Source of the DNA: Acidobacteriota bacterium
Lineage (GTDB): Bacteria; Acidobacteriota; Terriglobia; UBA7540
Reading direction: 5' to 3'
Assembly (NCBI GenBank): GCA_021817045.1
Contig: JAKAWG010000023.1
Location: 1 to 60,224, forward strand
DNA: 60,224 bases
Shown: piece by piece, positions 44,908 to 53,684 of the stretch
How the letters are laid out: each line of letters starts with the position of its first letter
Position numbering within the stretch: the first letter of the stretch is position 1
Notes under the pieces: model-generated
Database searches by the model: none
What the model was told of the DNA's origin: nothing
What the model saw: only the letters and a program-made list of their open reading frames with translations
Program-made: the position numbers and the translations under genes

Positions 44908-45749
44908 GCGACCTGGTGAAGACAGTGTCGCTGGCAAGGGGCGTCGATAGCCTATGCGCGAGCCTGAAGACCCAATCCCAGGAGCATATTCGCCCCGTCC
45001 ACTCGTACTGCGCGGCGCGTTTGGTCTTGGAAGGGGGCTTTCCGCCAGAATGGGTGGTCCCGAGGCACGCTTTTGCAAGCAAGCGGGTGACGAATCTGAC
45101 CTACGAACTGTATTCGGCGCAAGAGCCACCGAAGCTTTCGGAGCACCGGGTGCTGGGCGGGATAAGATACAAGGATGTGGACGTTACGGTCCTCGTTCCG
45201 GGCCTCGGGCCAGCCCTGGGAATCTCGGGCAAGAGCACCGGTAACGCTTTCCGTAACCTCACTAATCGGATGGAGGAAGCTCTGGGCGAGTGCACAAATG
45301 TCCATTTGATGTACCCTGGTTTTGTCTTTGGCTTTTTACACTTAATCAGATTCAGCAAATTATCCGAAGTCGGGAACATTCAGGACGCCTCTTTCGACGA
45401 GCAGGACCTTCCTCTGCCCGCGATCCGCAGATACTACGAGGTTCTGCTGGCGCTCTCGGGTCGCAACACCATCACTGACCCGGGATTCAGGTACGAGGCG
45501 GTCGGCCTTTTGATCTACCAATGCACGCCCACGGGGCCCAGGATTTGGACCGCCTTCCCTCCCAACGACAGCCCGGTCCATTTCTCGAGGTTTTTCCAGC
45601 GTCTTTACAACCTGTACGACGTTCGCTTCGGCTACCCCGATCCGGATGGGCCAAACGTGCGAAAGGCTTGGTGCCCAAAAGGACTTACGCTACCGCTGAC
45701 ATTCGACAAAAAAATCGACTTTCCCTGGGAACCTAGGATCGCCGTATAG
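44904..45749 (+). CDS. Probable type II restriction endonuclease partner
   Basis: The 281-residue protein is coupled to the methyltransferase gene by a GTGA overlap. The segment YKDVDVTVLVPGLGPALGIS followed by GKSTGNAFRNLTNRMEE (residues 89-125) looks like a PD-(D/E)XK core: Asp91/Asp93 on one strand and Lys110 on the next, with Ser-Gly in place of the usual Glu-x. A nearby Glu43 may supply the missing acid. I recall similar proteins beside Eco57I-like methylases, but the family has no name I know. Cleavage specificity is unknown. Confidence 0.65.
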   Translation: MSDLVKTVSLARGVDSLCASLKTQSQEHIRPVHSYCAARLVLEGGFPPEWVVPRHAFASKRVTNLTYELYSAQEPPKLSEHRVLGGIRYKDVDVTVLVPGLGPALGISGKSTGNAFRNLTNRMEEALGECTNVHLMYPGFVFGFLHLIRFSKLSEVGNIQDASFDEQDLPLPAIRRYYEVLLALSGRNTITDPGFRYEAVGLLIYQCTPTGPRIWTAFPPNDSPVHFSRFFQRLYNLYDVRFGYPDPDGPNVRKAWCPKGLTLPLTFDKKIDFPWEPRIAV

Positions 45750-45798
45750 CCAGCGCTGCAGCGCAGCGGACCTTTGGGCCGCCGATCGCGCTGAGTAG

Positions 45799-45832
45799 CA
45801 GACATGGCGCGGTTTGCCATGTCTGTTTTTTC
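45799..45832 (+). terminator. Rho-independent terminator
   Basis: CAGACATGGC and GCCATGTCTG form a perfect 10-bp stem with a seven-base loop, followed by six T. It ends the restriction-modification operon. The loop side shares a 16-base ATGGCGCGGTTTGCCA segment with the region near 42906, so it may derive from a repeat. Confidence 0.8.
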
Positions 45833-45929
45833 CCTTTGCTACCCGCTCCCAGTTCTGTTAAGCTCCCTTTTCTCTAAACAGCCCCCATTATTTGTTTTCA
45901 AACTTAACAGCTTACTTTGGAGGATGGGA

Positions 45930-46628
45930 ATGAAAGTAAGGTATATCGCAGTACTCGTGTTAGCTGCAGCAGTTGGGGTCGCGTCTGCCGCAATGGCAGG
46001 CGAATATAGCTTTTCATTTAACGGCGGAGGTATCAGCGCTTCCGGGACGTTCACTGTTTCAAAGGGCTCGTTGCCGGGCTCCGAAGATATCACCGGCATC
46101 AGTGGAACATTCTCGGATTCGAACGTGAGCGTCTCCGGCACGATTACGGGGTTGCACAGTCCGGTGACGTACGTCAATACAATACCCGGTGTTCAGGTCA
46201 CGGCAGCAGGGTTGTCCTACGACGACCTGTTCTTTCCGGCAGGAAATTCTCCTGCGGACTGTCCGGGTTATCCATTTTCCGGCGGCCAACTGGACATTTT
46301 CGGAGTCGCATTTAACCTCTCCGGACCCGGAGGCTACGTCGGCGCCCTTTGGAGCAACGGCTACTTGCCCGATAGCAACGGCACGATGCCGGGCGCCCCT
46401 GGCTACGTACCCAACCTTGTTTACGCAGCAGGGCTCGCGAACGCGACGAGCTTTATTGACAATCCGAACGCCAGCCCCACTTCTCCTATACCCCCGGGAG
46501 AGTTCGGAACTCTGACTACGCACCCCGTGCCCGAACCGGGTTCGTTGGTGTTATTGGGCGTTGGGCTTCTTGGCATCGCGGCATTTGAGGTTCGCAAAAT
46601 CACTCGGGTTCGGTCGCCTCGGATTTAG
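45930..46628 (+). CDS. PEP-CTERM sorting-signal protein
   Basis: The 232-residue secreted protein has a signal peptide (RYIAVLVLAAAVGVASAAMA), a Gly/Ser-rich beta-type middle, and a C-terminal VPEPGSLVLLGVGLLGIAAF segment followed by basic residues, the PEP-CTERM tripartite signal recognised by an exosortase. No exosortase is in the window. TTGGAGG lies before the ATG at 45930. A CTGTTAAG (45855) and CTTAACAG (45903) pair in the leader may be an operator. It is probably a surface or exopolysaccharide-associated protein. Confidence 0.9.
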   Translation: MKVRYIAVLVLAAAVGVASAAMAGEYSFSFNGGGISASGTFTVSKGSLPGSEDITGISGTFSDSNVSVSGTITGLHSPVTYVNTIPGVQVTAAGLSYDDLFFPAGNSPADCPGYPFSGGQLDIFGVAFNLSGPGGYVGALWSNGYLPDSNGTMPGAPGYVPNLVYAAGLANATSFIDNPNASPTSPIPPGEFGTLTTHPVPEPGSLVLLGVGLLGIAAFEVRKITRVRSPRI

Positions 46629-47806
46629 GCGAATTTCACCGGGGCGGCCTGCCGCGGAAAAGCTCGTCGAGGATGGCTCTTCGCAAATGCGCGAGTGACG
46701 GGGGAGATCCGGATTGATGTGCTTCGAAGACGCATTCTTCTTCTGCAATCCTCACCGAGCGGTGTACTTCTGGGGGCAAGCCGCTCCGTACTGATGGTAA
46801 ATCGCCTTCCCAGCAGTAACGTCGCTTGACGGATTTGACCGCGAGCGAATTGGGAACGAAAAGGCCCCCTCCCTCCTTTGGCCGTCGCGCGCTTTGCCGT
46901 GTAGCGGCCTACCCTTCCGTGCGATGTTGTGACGACTCCCGGCAGATCGTCGGCCACCTGTGCGCTGTACCCGTTGTGGGCGCGACACGGAGCTTGACAT
47001 ACCTAGGCTATCCGTGTATCATAAGGTAAATACACCTCGCAAAATTATTGCCTGGAGGTCAGTCCTGCACCTCACGAACGTTTCCTGCCAAATACCGATC
47101 TCGCCAGTTTGGACGCTCCAAACCAGCCGACGAAGGCTCAATTCTACGTGTCTGAAAAAATCTGTAGGCTAGGGACTTTGAGCGAGATCAACGGGCTGTT
47201 TTTGCTCTGAGAACCCACCAAATTACTGAAAACACACAATATTAGAATTTGCTTATGACGAGCAAACCCAAAAGCAAACCCAAGCTTTTCGGCCATAAAT
47301 AGGTTAATCTATTTAGAATGATGAACTTATAAGGGCTAGGGAAAAGGCCCCAATTAATATAAGTTATTGAAAAAAGGCAACATAAACAGCCAGCAGGCAA
47401 TGAGAAGAGTGTCTGTTTAGCCACCTGACCGTCCAGCGTTGCAGCTGCCCTCCATGATCGGCTGGCGGCGGCACGCTGCTGAACTTCTTGGGAGTTCGGA
47501 ACCACTGTAGTGCGCCGTAAATGTCGCTACATCTGGACGCACCCATTTTGGAGTGCGAGAGCTTGCTCGCGGTTTCGCGCCAACGAACTTGCTCGGGGCG
47601 CGGGCCGCATTTTCGGCGGCCGGCAAGCCGCCGCAGTCCACCGGCCTCGCTATAAGTCACGAAGTGTTAGACGCACCTAACTAGCACTACCATCGACTCT
47701 TCCGTGACGGGAACTTTGACGCGAGTCGGCAAATTCACCATTTACTATTCAGGAATCCGCAGTCATAATCTAGCTCTCGCCTTTTGCCAATAAAGGGGGC
47801 TGGTCG
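46629..47806. other. Long gap with no supported gene
   Basis: Open frames in all six directions are short and non-protein-like. An AT-rich patch spans about 47215-47400. A repeat beginning TTTTGGAGTGCGAGAGC and its mirror half lie near 47550-47585, then GC-rich palindromes to 47640. A decayed gene or an unrecognised RNA cannot be excluded. Confidence 0.5.
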
Positions 47807-49138
47807 ATGACAGACGAACTTAATCGAAGAGACTTCATCAAGAAGGCCGCTGCAGGTGCCGGAGTGGCTCTTGCGGCTTCTCCGGCGCGGGTGCTGGGCG
47901 CAAATGACCGGATCGTGGTGGGCGTAGTAGGCTGCGGGAGGCAGGGCCGAGGCGACCTTGAAGCATTCGCCAGGCAGCCGGAAGTAGAAATCGCCGCCGT
48001 GTGTGACGTGTATGGGCCCAATCTTCAGAAGGGGCTCGACGCCGCGCAGGGAAAGGCAAAGACTTACTCGGATTTCCGCCGCTTGCTGGAGGACAAAGAC
48101 ATTGACGTGGTCGTGATTGGAACGCCGGACCACTGGCACCCGCTGGTGATGGTTGAAGCCTGCAAGGCGGGCAAAGACGTCTACGTGGAAAAGCCGATTT
48201 GCCACACCATTGACGAAGGCCTGTTGATGGTTCACGCCGCGCGTAGGCATCATCGCGTGGTGCAAGTGGGCACGCAGCAGCGCTCGGGCAAGCACTTTCA
48301 GGAAGCGGTGCGCCTCATCCGCCAGGGATATATTGGCAAGGTCAGCTTTGTGCGAACGTGGAACTACGCGAATGAATATCCTAAGGGAATCGGCGACCCG
48401 CCGGATTCCGAACCGCCTTCGACGCTCGACTGGAACTTCTGGCTGGGCCCAGCTCCAAAGGTCCGGTACAACGTCAACCGGTTTGGTGCGTCTCTCCGCC
48501 GCTGGTCCACGTTCCGCTATTTTTGGGATTATGCCGGCGGGTTCATGACGGACTGGGGCGTTCACCTGATGGACATCGTGCAGTGGGCGATGGGAGTCGA
48601 TGGTCCGAAGGCAATCACGGCGTCCGGCGGAAAGTTTTATATTCAGGATAACGCTCAGACCCCAGACACCCTGCAGGTGACTTACGAATACCCCGACTTC
48701 GTGGCCGTTTACGAAAACCGGTGGGACAACGCGAATTCGATGTGGGGCAAAGGCTACGGCATTGAATTCCACGGCACAGACGCCACGCTCTTCATTGATC
48801 GCAGCGAGTTCACGGTGTACCCGGAAAAGCGGCGCGAGGGAGAAGACGAAGGAAAGGAAGTTGACCGCTCGCCTTATATGCGCATGGAGAGCGTCAACAA
48901 TGAGCACCTCGACCACGTCAGGAACTTCTTAGACTGCGTCAAAACCCGTACGCGGCCAATTAGTGACATTGCCATCGGCCAGCGCTCGACCGCCACCTGC
49001 CTGCTCGGCAACATCGCCTATCGCACCCGTGAGCGCATTGTGTGGGACGTGGAGAGCCAGCAGCTGAAATCGGGCGGCGACCACGCCGAAGCGCTGGCTG
49101 TGCGCCACTATCGTGCCCCGTGGACGCTCGAAGTCTGA
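47807..49138 (+). CDS. Gfo/Idh/MocA-family oxidoreductase with Tat signal
   Basis: The 443-residue protein starts with a twin-arginine signal (NRRDFIKKAAAGAGVALAA), then an NAD(P)-binding Rossmann domain (VVGVVGCGRQGRG), the family EKPICHT motif with catalytic Lys, and a C-terminal alpha/beta domain. It is an exported sugar or inositol dehydrogenase-like enzyme, common in Acidobacteria and Planctomycetes, with unknown substrate. AAAGGGGG precedes the ATG. Confidence 0.93.
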   Translation: MTDELNRRDFIKKAAAGAGVALAASPARVLGANDRIVVGVVGCGRQGRGDLEAFARQPEVEIAAVCDVYGPNLQKGLDAAQGKAKTYSDFRRLLEDKDIDVVVIGTPDHWHPLVMVEACKAGKDVYVEKPICHTIDEGLLMVHAARRHHRVVQVGTQQRSGKHFQEAVRLIRQGYIGKVSFVRTWNYANEYPKGIGDPPDSEPPSTLDWNFWLGPAPKVRYNVNRFGASLRRWSTFRYFWDYAGGFMTDWGVHLMDIVQWAMGVDGPKAITASGGKFYIQDNAQTPDTLQVTYEYPDFVAVYENRWDNANSMWGKGYGIEFHGTDATLFIDRSEFTVYPEKRREGEDEGKEVDRSPYMRMESVNNEHLDHVRNFLDCVKTRTRPISDIAIGQRSTATCLLGNIAYRTRERIVWDVESQQLKSGGDHAEALAVRHYRAPWTLEV

Positions 49139-49184
49139 AGCTCATCGGCAATCATCTACACAAATTCTACTGACACCTGCGGCT

Positions 49185-49237
49185 GTAGCGGCGCTGTCCC
49201 CAGTGCCGCGTATCGCCGGTGACGGCACCGGCGCTAC
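49185..49237. repeat. Dispersed GTAG...CTAC palindrome
   Basis: GTAGCGGCGCTG and GCACCGGCGCTAC frame an inner CGCCGGTGACGG hairpin. It lies downstream of the oxidoreductase gene. Confidence 0.6.
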
Positions 49238-49419
49238 AGCAGAAACCGTCACTTGATTTGTAATCCACAATAGGGCGTGCCAACTGACGCAGCGCCCGCA
49301 TCCTTTCGCTTCGTGCGTGCATTGCCGGCGATAGTCCCAATCCATCATCTTGCTAGGCGCTTGGGAATACGGCAGTACGGTGCTCTCGACTCTTCCCCCG
49401 GCCTTCCATCGCAGGAGAC

Positions 49420-51378
49420 TTGTCTGCTTGCCCGAGCTTTCCTTCGATGCTATTTTCCGAACATATGCAGGCAGCGGACTTCGAAAGCACAGAAAGTCTC
49501 TTCCGCCGGCCGGACTTATTCCGGCACCTGTTTGAATCCTTGCCTGACGGCGTCCTGATTGTTGACTCGCGCGGACGAATTGTTGGTGTCAACGCCGCGT
49601 CGGAGCGCCTCTTTGGCTACAGCCGGGACGAATTGACCGGGCAAATGGTCGAGCTTCTGGTGCCGGATCGACTGCGCGCCGGCCATTCCGCCAGCCGTGA
49701 GAGCTACTGGCAAAATCCCCGCCCGCGTCCAATGGGGACCGGTCTTGAGCTTTCTGCCCGGCGGAAAGGCGGCAGCGAATTTCCCGTGGAGATCATGCTG
49801 AACCCCGTTGTTTCCGAGGAAGGTAGGCTCGTGCTGGCCGTCGTGCGCGACATCACGCAGCGCGAGCAGGCTGAGGAAGCTCTTCTGCTTGAAGTCACGA
49901 ACGTTCTGCTTTCCAGCCTTGATATTCGCAGGCTCCTCGCCGCGATCGCTGCCGGCGTGCGACGACTTACACCCCACGATTTCGCAAGTCTCGCGCTCTA
50001 CGACCCGGAGAAGAAAAAGATGCGAGTTCAGGTCTTGGCGTCGCCTGCGGGAATGACCGTCCCGACCGGCGAGCTCCTGCTTCCGATCGAGGGGACGCCG
50101 GCGGGTTTGGCCTTCTCTTCGCGGCAAACGCTGGTACTTGATCGCCTGGACCCCGGCCGCTTTAATCCGCCGGCATACCAGCGCTTGGTGGCAGCCGGGG
50201 TAAAATCCGGCGTGTGGCTTCCTCTCGTCAGCAGAGGCCGCGCCCTCGGAACGCTGGCCATTGGAAGCTCCAAAGAGGCCGCCTTCGCTCACGGCGGTTT
50301 GAGCCTGCTTGGCCGGATGGCTAAACAGGTGGCGCTGGCTGTGGACAATGCGCAAGCCTTTCGACAAATCGCCGAGCTCAACGACCGCCTGGCGGAAGAG
50401 AAGCAATATCTCGAAGACGAGGTTCGAACCGAATACAATTTTGAAGAGATCGTCGGGGAGAGCGCGGCCTTGAAGCGAGTCCTCAAGCAGGTGGAAACCG
50501 TCGCTCCGACCGACGCGACAGTGCTGATCCTGGGAGAGACGGGAACCGGTAAGGAGCTCATTGCCCGCGCCATTCACCAGCTTAGCGGCCGGCGGAACCG
50601 CAACTTTGTCAAGCTCAGTTGCGCCGCAATTCCCGCTGGGCTATTGGAAAGCGAGTTATTCGGCCACGAGCGAGGCGCTTTTACCGGGGCCATCTCACAG
50701 AAAACCGGAAGATTGGAACTTGCCCATCGCGGCACGCTCTTCCTCGACGAAATCGGCGATATGCCGCTTGAGCTTCAACCGAAGCTGCTGAGGGCCATTC
50801 AGGAAAGAGAATTCGAGCGGGTAGGCAGTACGCGAACGATCCCTGTGGATGTGCGCCTTGTGGCTGCTACCAACCAGGACCTCGAGCACATGGTTAAGGA
50901 GGGCCGGTTTCGCGGCGACCTCTATTATCGGCTGCGGGTTTTTCCTCTTTTGATTCCACCTCTTCGCCAACGTCCCGAGGACGTTCCTCTCCTCGCCAAC
51001 TACTTCGCCCAAAAGCACGCACAACGCATGAATAAGCGCATCAACACGATTCCGCCTGAGACTCTCCATCTTCTTTCCCGCTACTCCTGGCCCGGCAACG
51101 TCCGCGAGCTTGAAAACCTCATTGAAAGAGCCGTCATCCTGTCACGCGGGCCTGAGTTGCGCGTGCCCGTCACCGAGTTGCGAGGGAGCCCGCAGCCGGA
51201 TTCCGCCCAATCCGCAGGCTCGCTGGAACGCGCTGAGCGCGAACACATCCTCCGGGTTCTTCGAGAAACGGGTGGCGTCGTCGGTGGACAGGATGGAGCG
51301 GCCGCCCGGCTTGGCCTCAAGCGCACCACGCTTAACTTCCGTATGCGAAAACTGGGAATTACGCGCGAAGATTTGTGA
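49420..51378 (+). CDS. Sigma-54-dependent activator with PAS and GAF domains
   Basis: The 652-residue protein has a PAS domain (about 35-150, LIVDSRGRIVGVNAASE), a GAF domain (about 165-310), an AAA+ domain (about 335-560) with Walker A GETGTGKE, the sigma-54 contact loop GAFTGA and Walker B LFLDEIGD, and a Fis-type helix-turn-helix at the C-terminus. It senses an unknown signal and opens sigma-54 promoters. The start may be TTG at 49420, behind a closely spaced AGGAG, or ATG at 49447 or 49465. A sigma-54 promoter lies 225 bases downstream of its stop. Confidence 0.93.
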   Translation: MSACPSFPSMLFSEHMQAADFESTESLFRRPDLFRHLFESLPDGVLIVDSRGRIVGVNAASERLFGYSRDELTGQMVELLVPDRLRAGHSASRESYWQNPRPRPMGTGLELSARRKGGSEFPVEIMLNPVVSEEGRLVLAVVRDITQREQAEEALLLEVTNVLLSSLDIRRLLAAIAAGVRRLTPHDFASLALYDPEKKKMRVQVLASPAGMTVPTGELLLPIEGTPAGLAFSSRQTLVLDRLDPGRFNPPAYQRLVAAGVKSGVWLPLVSRGRALGTLAIGSSKEAAFAHGGLSLLGRMAKQVALAVDNAQAFRQIAELNDRLAEEKQYLEDEVRTEYNFEEIVGESAALKRVLKQVETVAPTDATVLILGETGTGKELIARAIHQLSGRRNRNFVKLSCAAIPAGLLESELFGHERGAFTGAISQKTGRLELAHRGTLFLDEIGDMPLELQPKLLRAIQEREFERVGSTRTIPVDVRLVAATNQDLEHMVKEGRFRGDLYYRLRVFPLLIPPLRQRPEDVPLLANYFAQKHAQRMNKRINTIPPETLHLLSRYSWPGNVRELENLIERAVILSRGPELRVPVTELRGSPQPDSAQSAGSLERAEREHILRVLRETGGVVGGQDGAAARLGLKRTTLNFRMRKLGITREDL

Positions 51379-51416
51379 CAGCGGGCTGTCAGTGGCAACG
51401 CGCTGTCATTGCCACT
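51376..51416. promoter_or_regulatory. Probable activator-binding dyads (UAS)
   Basis: TGACAG-CGGG-CTGTCA (51376-51391) is a perfect dyad and AGTGGCAA/TTGCCACT (51391-51398, 51409-51416) is a second, interleaved one; CTGTCA recurs at 51403. They lie about 190-230 bases upstream of the sigma-54 promoter at 51603, the usual distance for an enhancer bound by an activator such as the upstream gene product. Confidence 0.5.
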
Positions 51417-51602
51417 CGTTTACAACCCTGCCATCGCACGGTCGGGCACGTCGAGAATTCGTAACGACAGCCCGCCAGACTCCCGGCACCATGCCCCAGC
51501 ACTAAAGCAAGTCGATTAGAATCAAAGCCAAGGGTCATTGAAGCCATCTATCCGTTCGTTGCGATCAACTCAAAGGCCCTTTCACAGGGCCTATTCACCT
51601 TG

Positions 51603-51617
51603 TGGCATTGTAGTTGC
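51603..51617 (+). promoter_or_regulatory. Sigma-54 promoter (-24/-12)
   Basis: TGGCATTGTAGTTGC has GG and GC separated by exactly ten bases and both TGGC and TTGC blocks intact, a near-perfect match to TGGCAC-N5-TTGC. Transcription should start near 51629, giving a leader of about 125 bases before the receiver gene. Confidence 0.75.
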
Positions 51618-51754
51618 GCAACTATGCGACAGCGGGGCACCTAAAACCGCCTGGTAGATGTATGCCATTGACGGTTTGCTCTGTCGCTCGGCGCCCCTGA
51701 TTGAGTCTCCGGTCATCTCGTCGAACTGGACCTCTAGGTGGAAAGGAGGATGCC

Positions 51755-52168
51755 ATGGTATCTACGCAGGCTCTTCTCGTCGCTGGCAGATCCCAGCACT
51801 TTGTGGCGCTTCGCAGATTGCTTGAAGAGCAAGGAACTCAAGTTCACTGGGTGAGTTCCCTTGCTGCGGCTGGTGATGCGTTAAGGGAACCAGCGCTGCC
51901 GGACATTGTGTTTACTGACGTCGAGTTGCCCGACGGCGACTGGACCAAGATTCTGCAACTTGCACGTAAATCGTTGCGAGAGATTCATGTCGTCGTCGTT
52001 TCGCGTCTTATAGACATGACCCTTTATCTGGAGGCACTTCAAAGCGGAGCGGAAGATTTTATTGTTCCACCTTTTGAACCATCTCACCTCGCGCACGTAG
52101 TCCGCAGTGCCGCTCGGCAAAGTATGGAAGAGGCGCGACCGCTGGCAAGGCATGCGGCGGTGGCCTAA
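51755..52168 (+). CDS. Degenerate response-regulator receiver protein
   Basis: The 137-residue product is a stand-alone receiver fold (FTDVELPDGDW with Asp55, VVVVSR with Ser83, GAEDFIVPPFEP). The N-terminal acidic pair that binds magnesium is replaced (LLVAGRSQ) and the conserved lysine before PF is a proline (VPPF). It is therefore probably a pseudo-receiver with altered or no phosphorylation. AAAGGAGG precedes the ATG at 51755. It lies downstream of the sigma-54 promoter and upstream of the STAS gene. Confidence 0.85.
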   Translation: MVSTQALLVAGRSQHFVALRRLLEEQGTQVHWVSSLAAAGDALREPALPDIVFTDVELPDGDWTKILQLARKSLREIHVVVVSRLIDMTLYLEALQSGAEDFIVPPFEPSHLAHVVRSAARQSMEEARPLARHAAVA

Positions 52169-52244
52169 GTATAGCGGGGAGGGGACGCGGGGCTTTATTT
52201 TATCGATGCGGCCATGTTTTATCGATGAGGGAGGGGTTCTCATC

Positions 52245-52535
52245 ATGCTGAGGATTATGTTGGAAAATGGTTCGAAGGCTCTCGTGCTGAAATTGGACGG
52301 AAAGGTGGCGGGTCCCTGGGTGGCCGAATTGAATCGAGTCTGGAAGGACTTGCTGGCCCGGCGGCACGGCGAGGTCATGCGGGTGGACCTTGCTGAAGTT
52401 ACCTACGTCGATTCGGACGGGCGGAAACTATTAAACCTGATGCAACAGCAGGGTGCACGGTTTCTGAATGCGCGGCTGTTGACGAAGTACGTTGTCGAAG
52501 AATTCACCAGAACGCCCGCCAGACCCGTAGGTTGA
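52245..52535 (+). CDS. STAS-domain protein (anti-sigma-factor antagonist-like)
   Basis: The 96-residue product has the STAS pattern: a beta strand VLKLDGKV, a helix, then VDLAEVTYVDSDGRKLLNL, which aligns with the phosphorylation loop DSSG of SpoIIAA; here it is DSDG, with one serine replaced by aspartate. A GGGAGGGG sequence precedes the ATG at 52245. Two copies of TTTTATCGATG (52198 and 52217) lie in the leader. It probably acts in a protein-interaction switch with the adjacent receiver. Confidence 0.8.
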   Translation: MLRIMLENGSKALVLKLDGKVAGPWVAELNRVWKDLLARRHGEVMRVDLAEVTYVDSDGRKLLNLMQQQGARFLNARLLTKYVVEEFTRTPARPVG

Positions 52536-52636
52536 CAGACCTCGCGCCCCGTGCAAAACTGAAAACGGTTTGGATGATGCCGGAGAAGTTCTGTCGACGA
52601 GTGCATCAGAAAACAGCTTGCTCTCAAACCGTTCAC

Positions 52637-52713
52637 GCGCCCGTAGCTCAGCTGGATAGAGCACTTGCCTACGAAGCAAGGGGTCGGGTGTTCGAATCAC
52701 CCCGGGCGTACCA
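52637..52713 (+). tRNA. tRNA-Arg (anticodon ACG)
   Basis: The 77-base gene has acceptor arms GCGCCCG/CGGGCGT, D-arm GCTCAGCTGGATAGAGC, anticodon loop CTACGAA giving ACG (arginine), T-loop GTTCGAATC and an encoded CCA. Confidence 0.96.
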
Positions 52714-52753
52714 ATCTCCTATTTTTTAATGACTTGCGAACTTGGACTTAGCC

Positions 52754-53683
52754 TCAGAACACTTGCGCAATGATCAAGGGGTCATCACCATACGCGACCG
52801 CAGGCTCCTCGATCTCTCTCTGGTCTTGTTTAGGCTCTTCATTGGCGACAACTTCGCCGAGGCGCTTGGTCACGTCATCGGAGGGGTTCTTGCGCTCGGA
52901 TTCGCTCGTCAGTCTCTCGTGGAGCTGTCGAAGAGTTGGGTTGTTCTGGTACAGGCGAAGCCCTTCTTTCACCTGGGCGATGGCCTCATCTAGTGTGCCG
53001 TCCCGCTTAACTCTTTACAAGGCAACCAGGCAGCCGTCATTCCGAGCGAAGCGAGGAATCTGCTTTTTGGTCGCCGCAGAAGCAGATTCCTCGCGCCGAC
53101 AAAGGCGTCGGCGCTCGGAATGACGGTCGCATTGTAAGTAATTACGTGGGACGGCACACTAGTTTACGGTCAGCCTGCGGATGGTAAGTTCTCCGAGCAC
53201 AATTGTTAACAAAGGCTTCTTCTCGATGATCCGCGAGAAGGGGGCGGAGACTCTCTACTCTATCGCTGTCGATTCCGAGCCGCGCTGCCTCATCGAGAGC
53301 CAGCTCGGCGCGGTCCTGGTCAGTGCCGACGATGTCTCTGAAAAGCTGGGTAAGGGCATCAAAGAGAGCTGTGCGAATGAGTTGGTTATTGGAGTCGAGC
53401 TTGAGAGCTTCTCGCAAATCCTCCACTGCTTCCTCAACCCTCGCTGCTCCGACCAGTTCTTCTCCTCTCCTTAAAAGCTCCTTTGCTTTCTCGGCCTCTC
53501 GGAGCAAGGCCTTCAAACGGTAGTCCAGCCCTTCTATAACTCCGTCTCCCTTCCCACAACGATCAGGCGGCGTTTGGCGGCACCCTCGGAGGGCCTGTGC
53601 TTTTTCCGCACTACAATGGGCAAAACCGAGGAGACGGATGGTAACGCCACTTTTTGGCGGGGTTAAAACCCAATACTGTTCAC
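52754..53683 (-). pseudogene. TPR protein gene remnant broken by a MITE
   Basis: The upstream part (to 53162) encodes TPR-like helices (ARVEEAVEDLREALKLDSNN, LALDEAARLGIDSD, QADRKL) and the downstream part (from 52990) continues LDEAIAQVKEGLRLYQNNP. If the element at 52993-53161 is removed with one TA, the frame reads straight through as QADRKLDEAIAQVKEGL. The upstream end lies in a second element (53685-53865), so the 5' part of the gene is missing. Similar TPR tails occur in larger acidobacterial kinases. Confidence 0.75.
52991..53161. mobile_element. MITE-like element 1 with TA target duplication
   Basis: Terminal inverted repeats TAGTGTGCCGTCCC and GGGACGGCACACTA bound about 170 bases and are flanked by TA on both sides, as for IS630/Tc1-type elements. 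Inside is a large palindrome with GTCATTCCGAGCG and GAGGAATCTGC cores. It codes for nothing. Confidence 0.8.
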
Positions 53684-53684
53684 C

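Noticed and set aside
45804..45929. Upstream extension of the PEP-CTERM gene
   Set aside because: It begins inside a terminator hairpin, and GGAGG with a signal peptide marks the start at 45930.
46752..47000. Cytochrome-c-like GKAIYHQYGAACPQ text on the minus strand
   Set aside because: There is no CxxCH haem motif and the frame has no other support.
47735..48916. Long minus-strand frame opposite the Gfo/Idh/MocA gene
   Set aside because: Antisense artefact of high-GC coding sequence.
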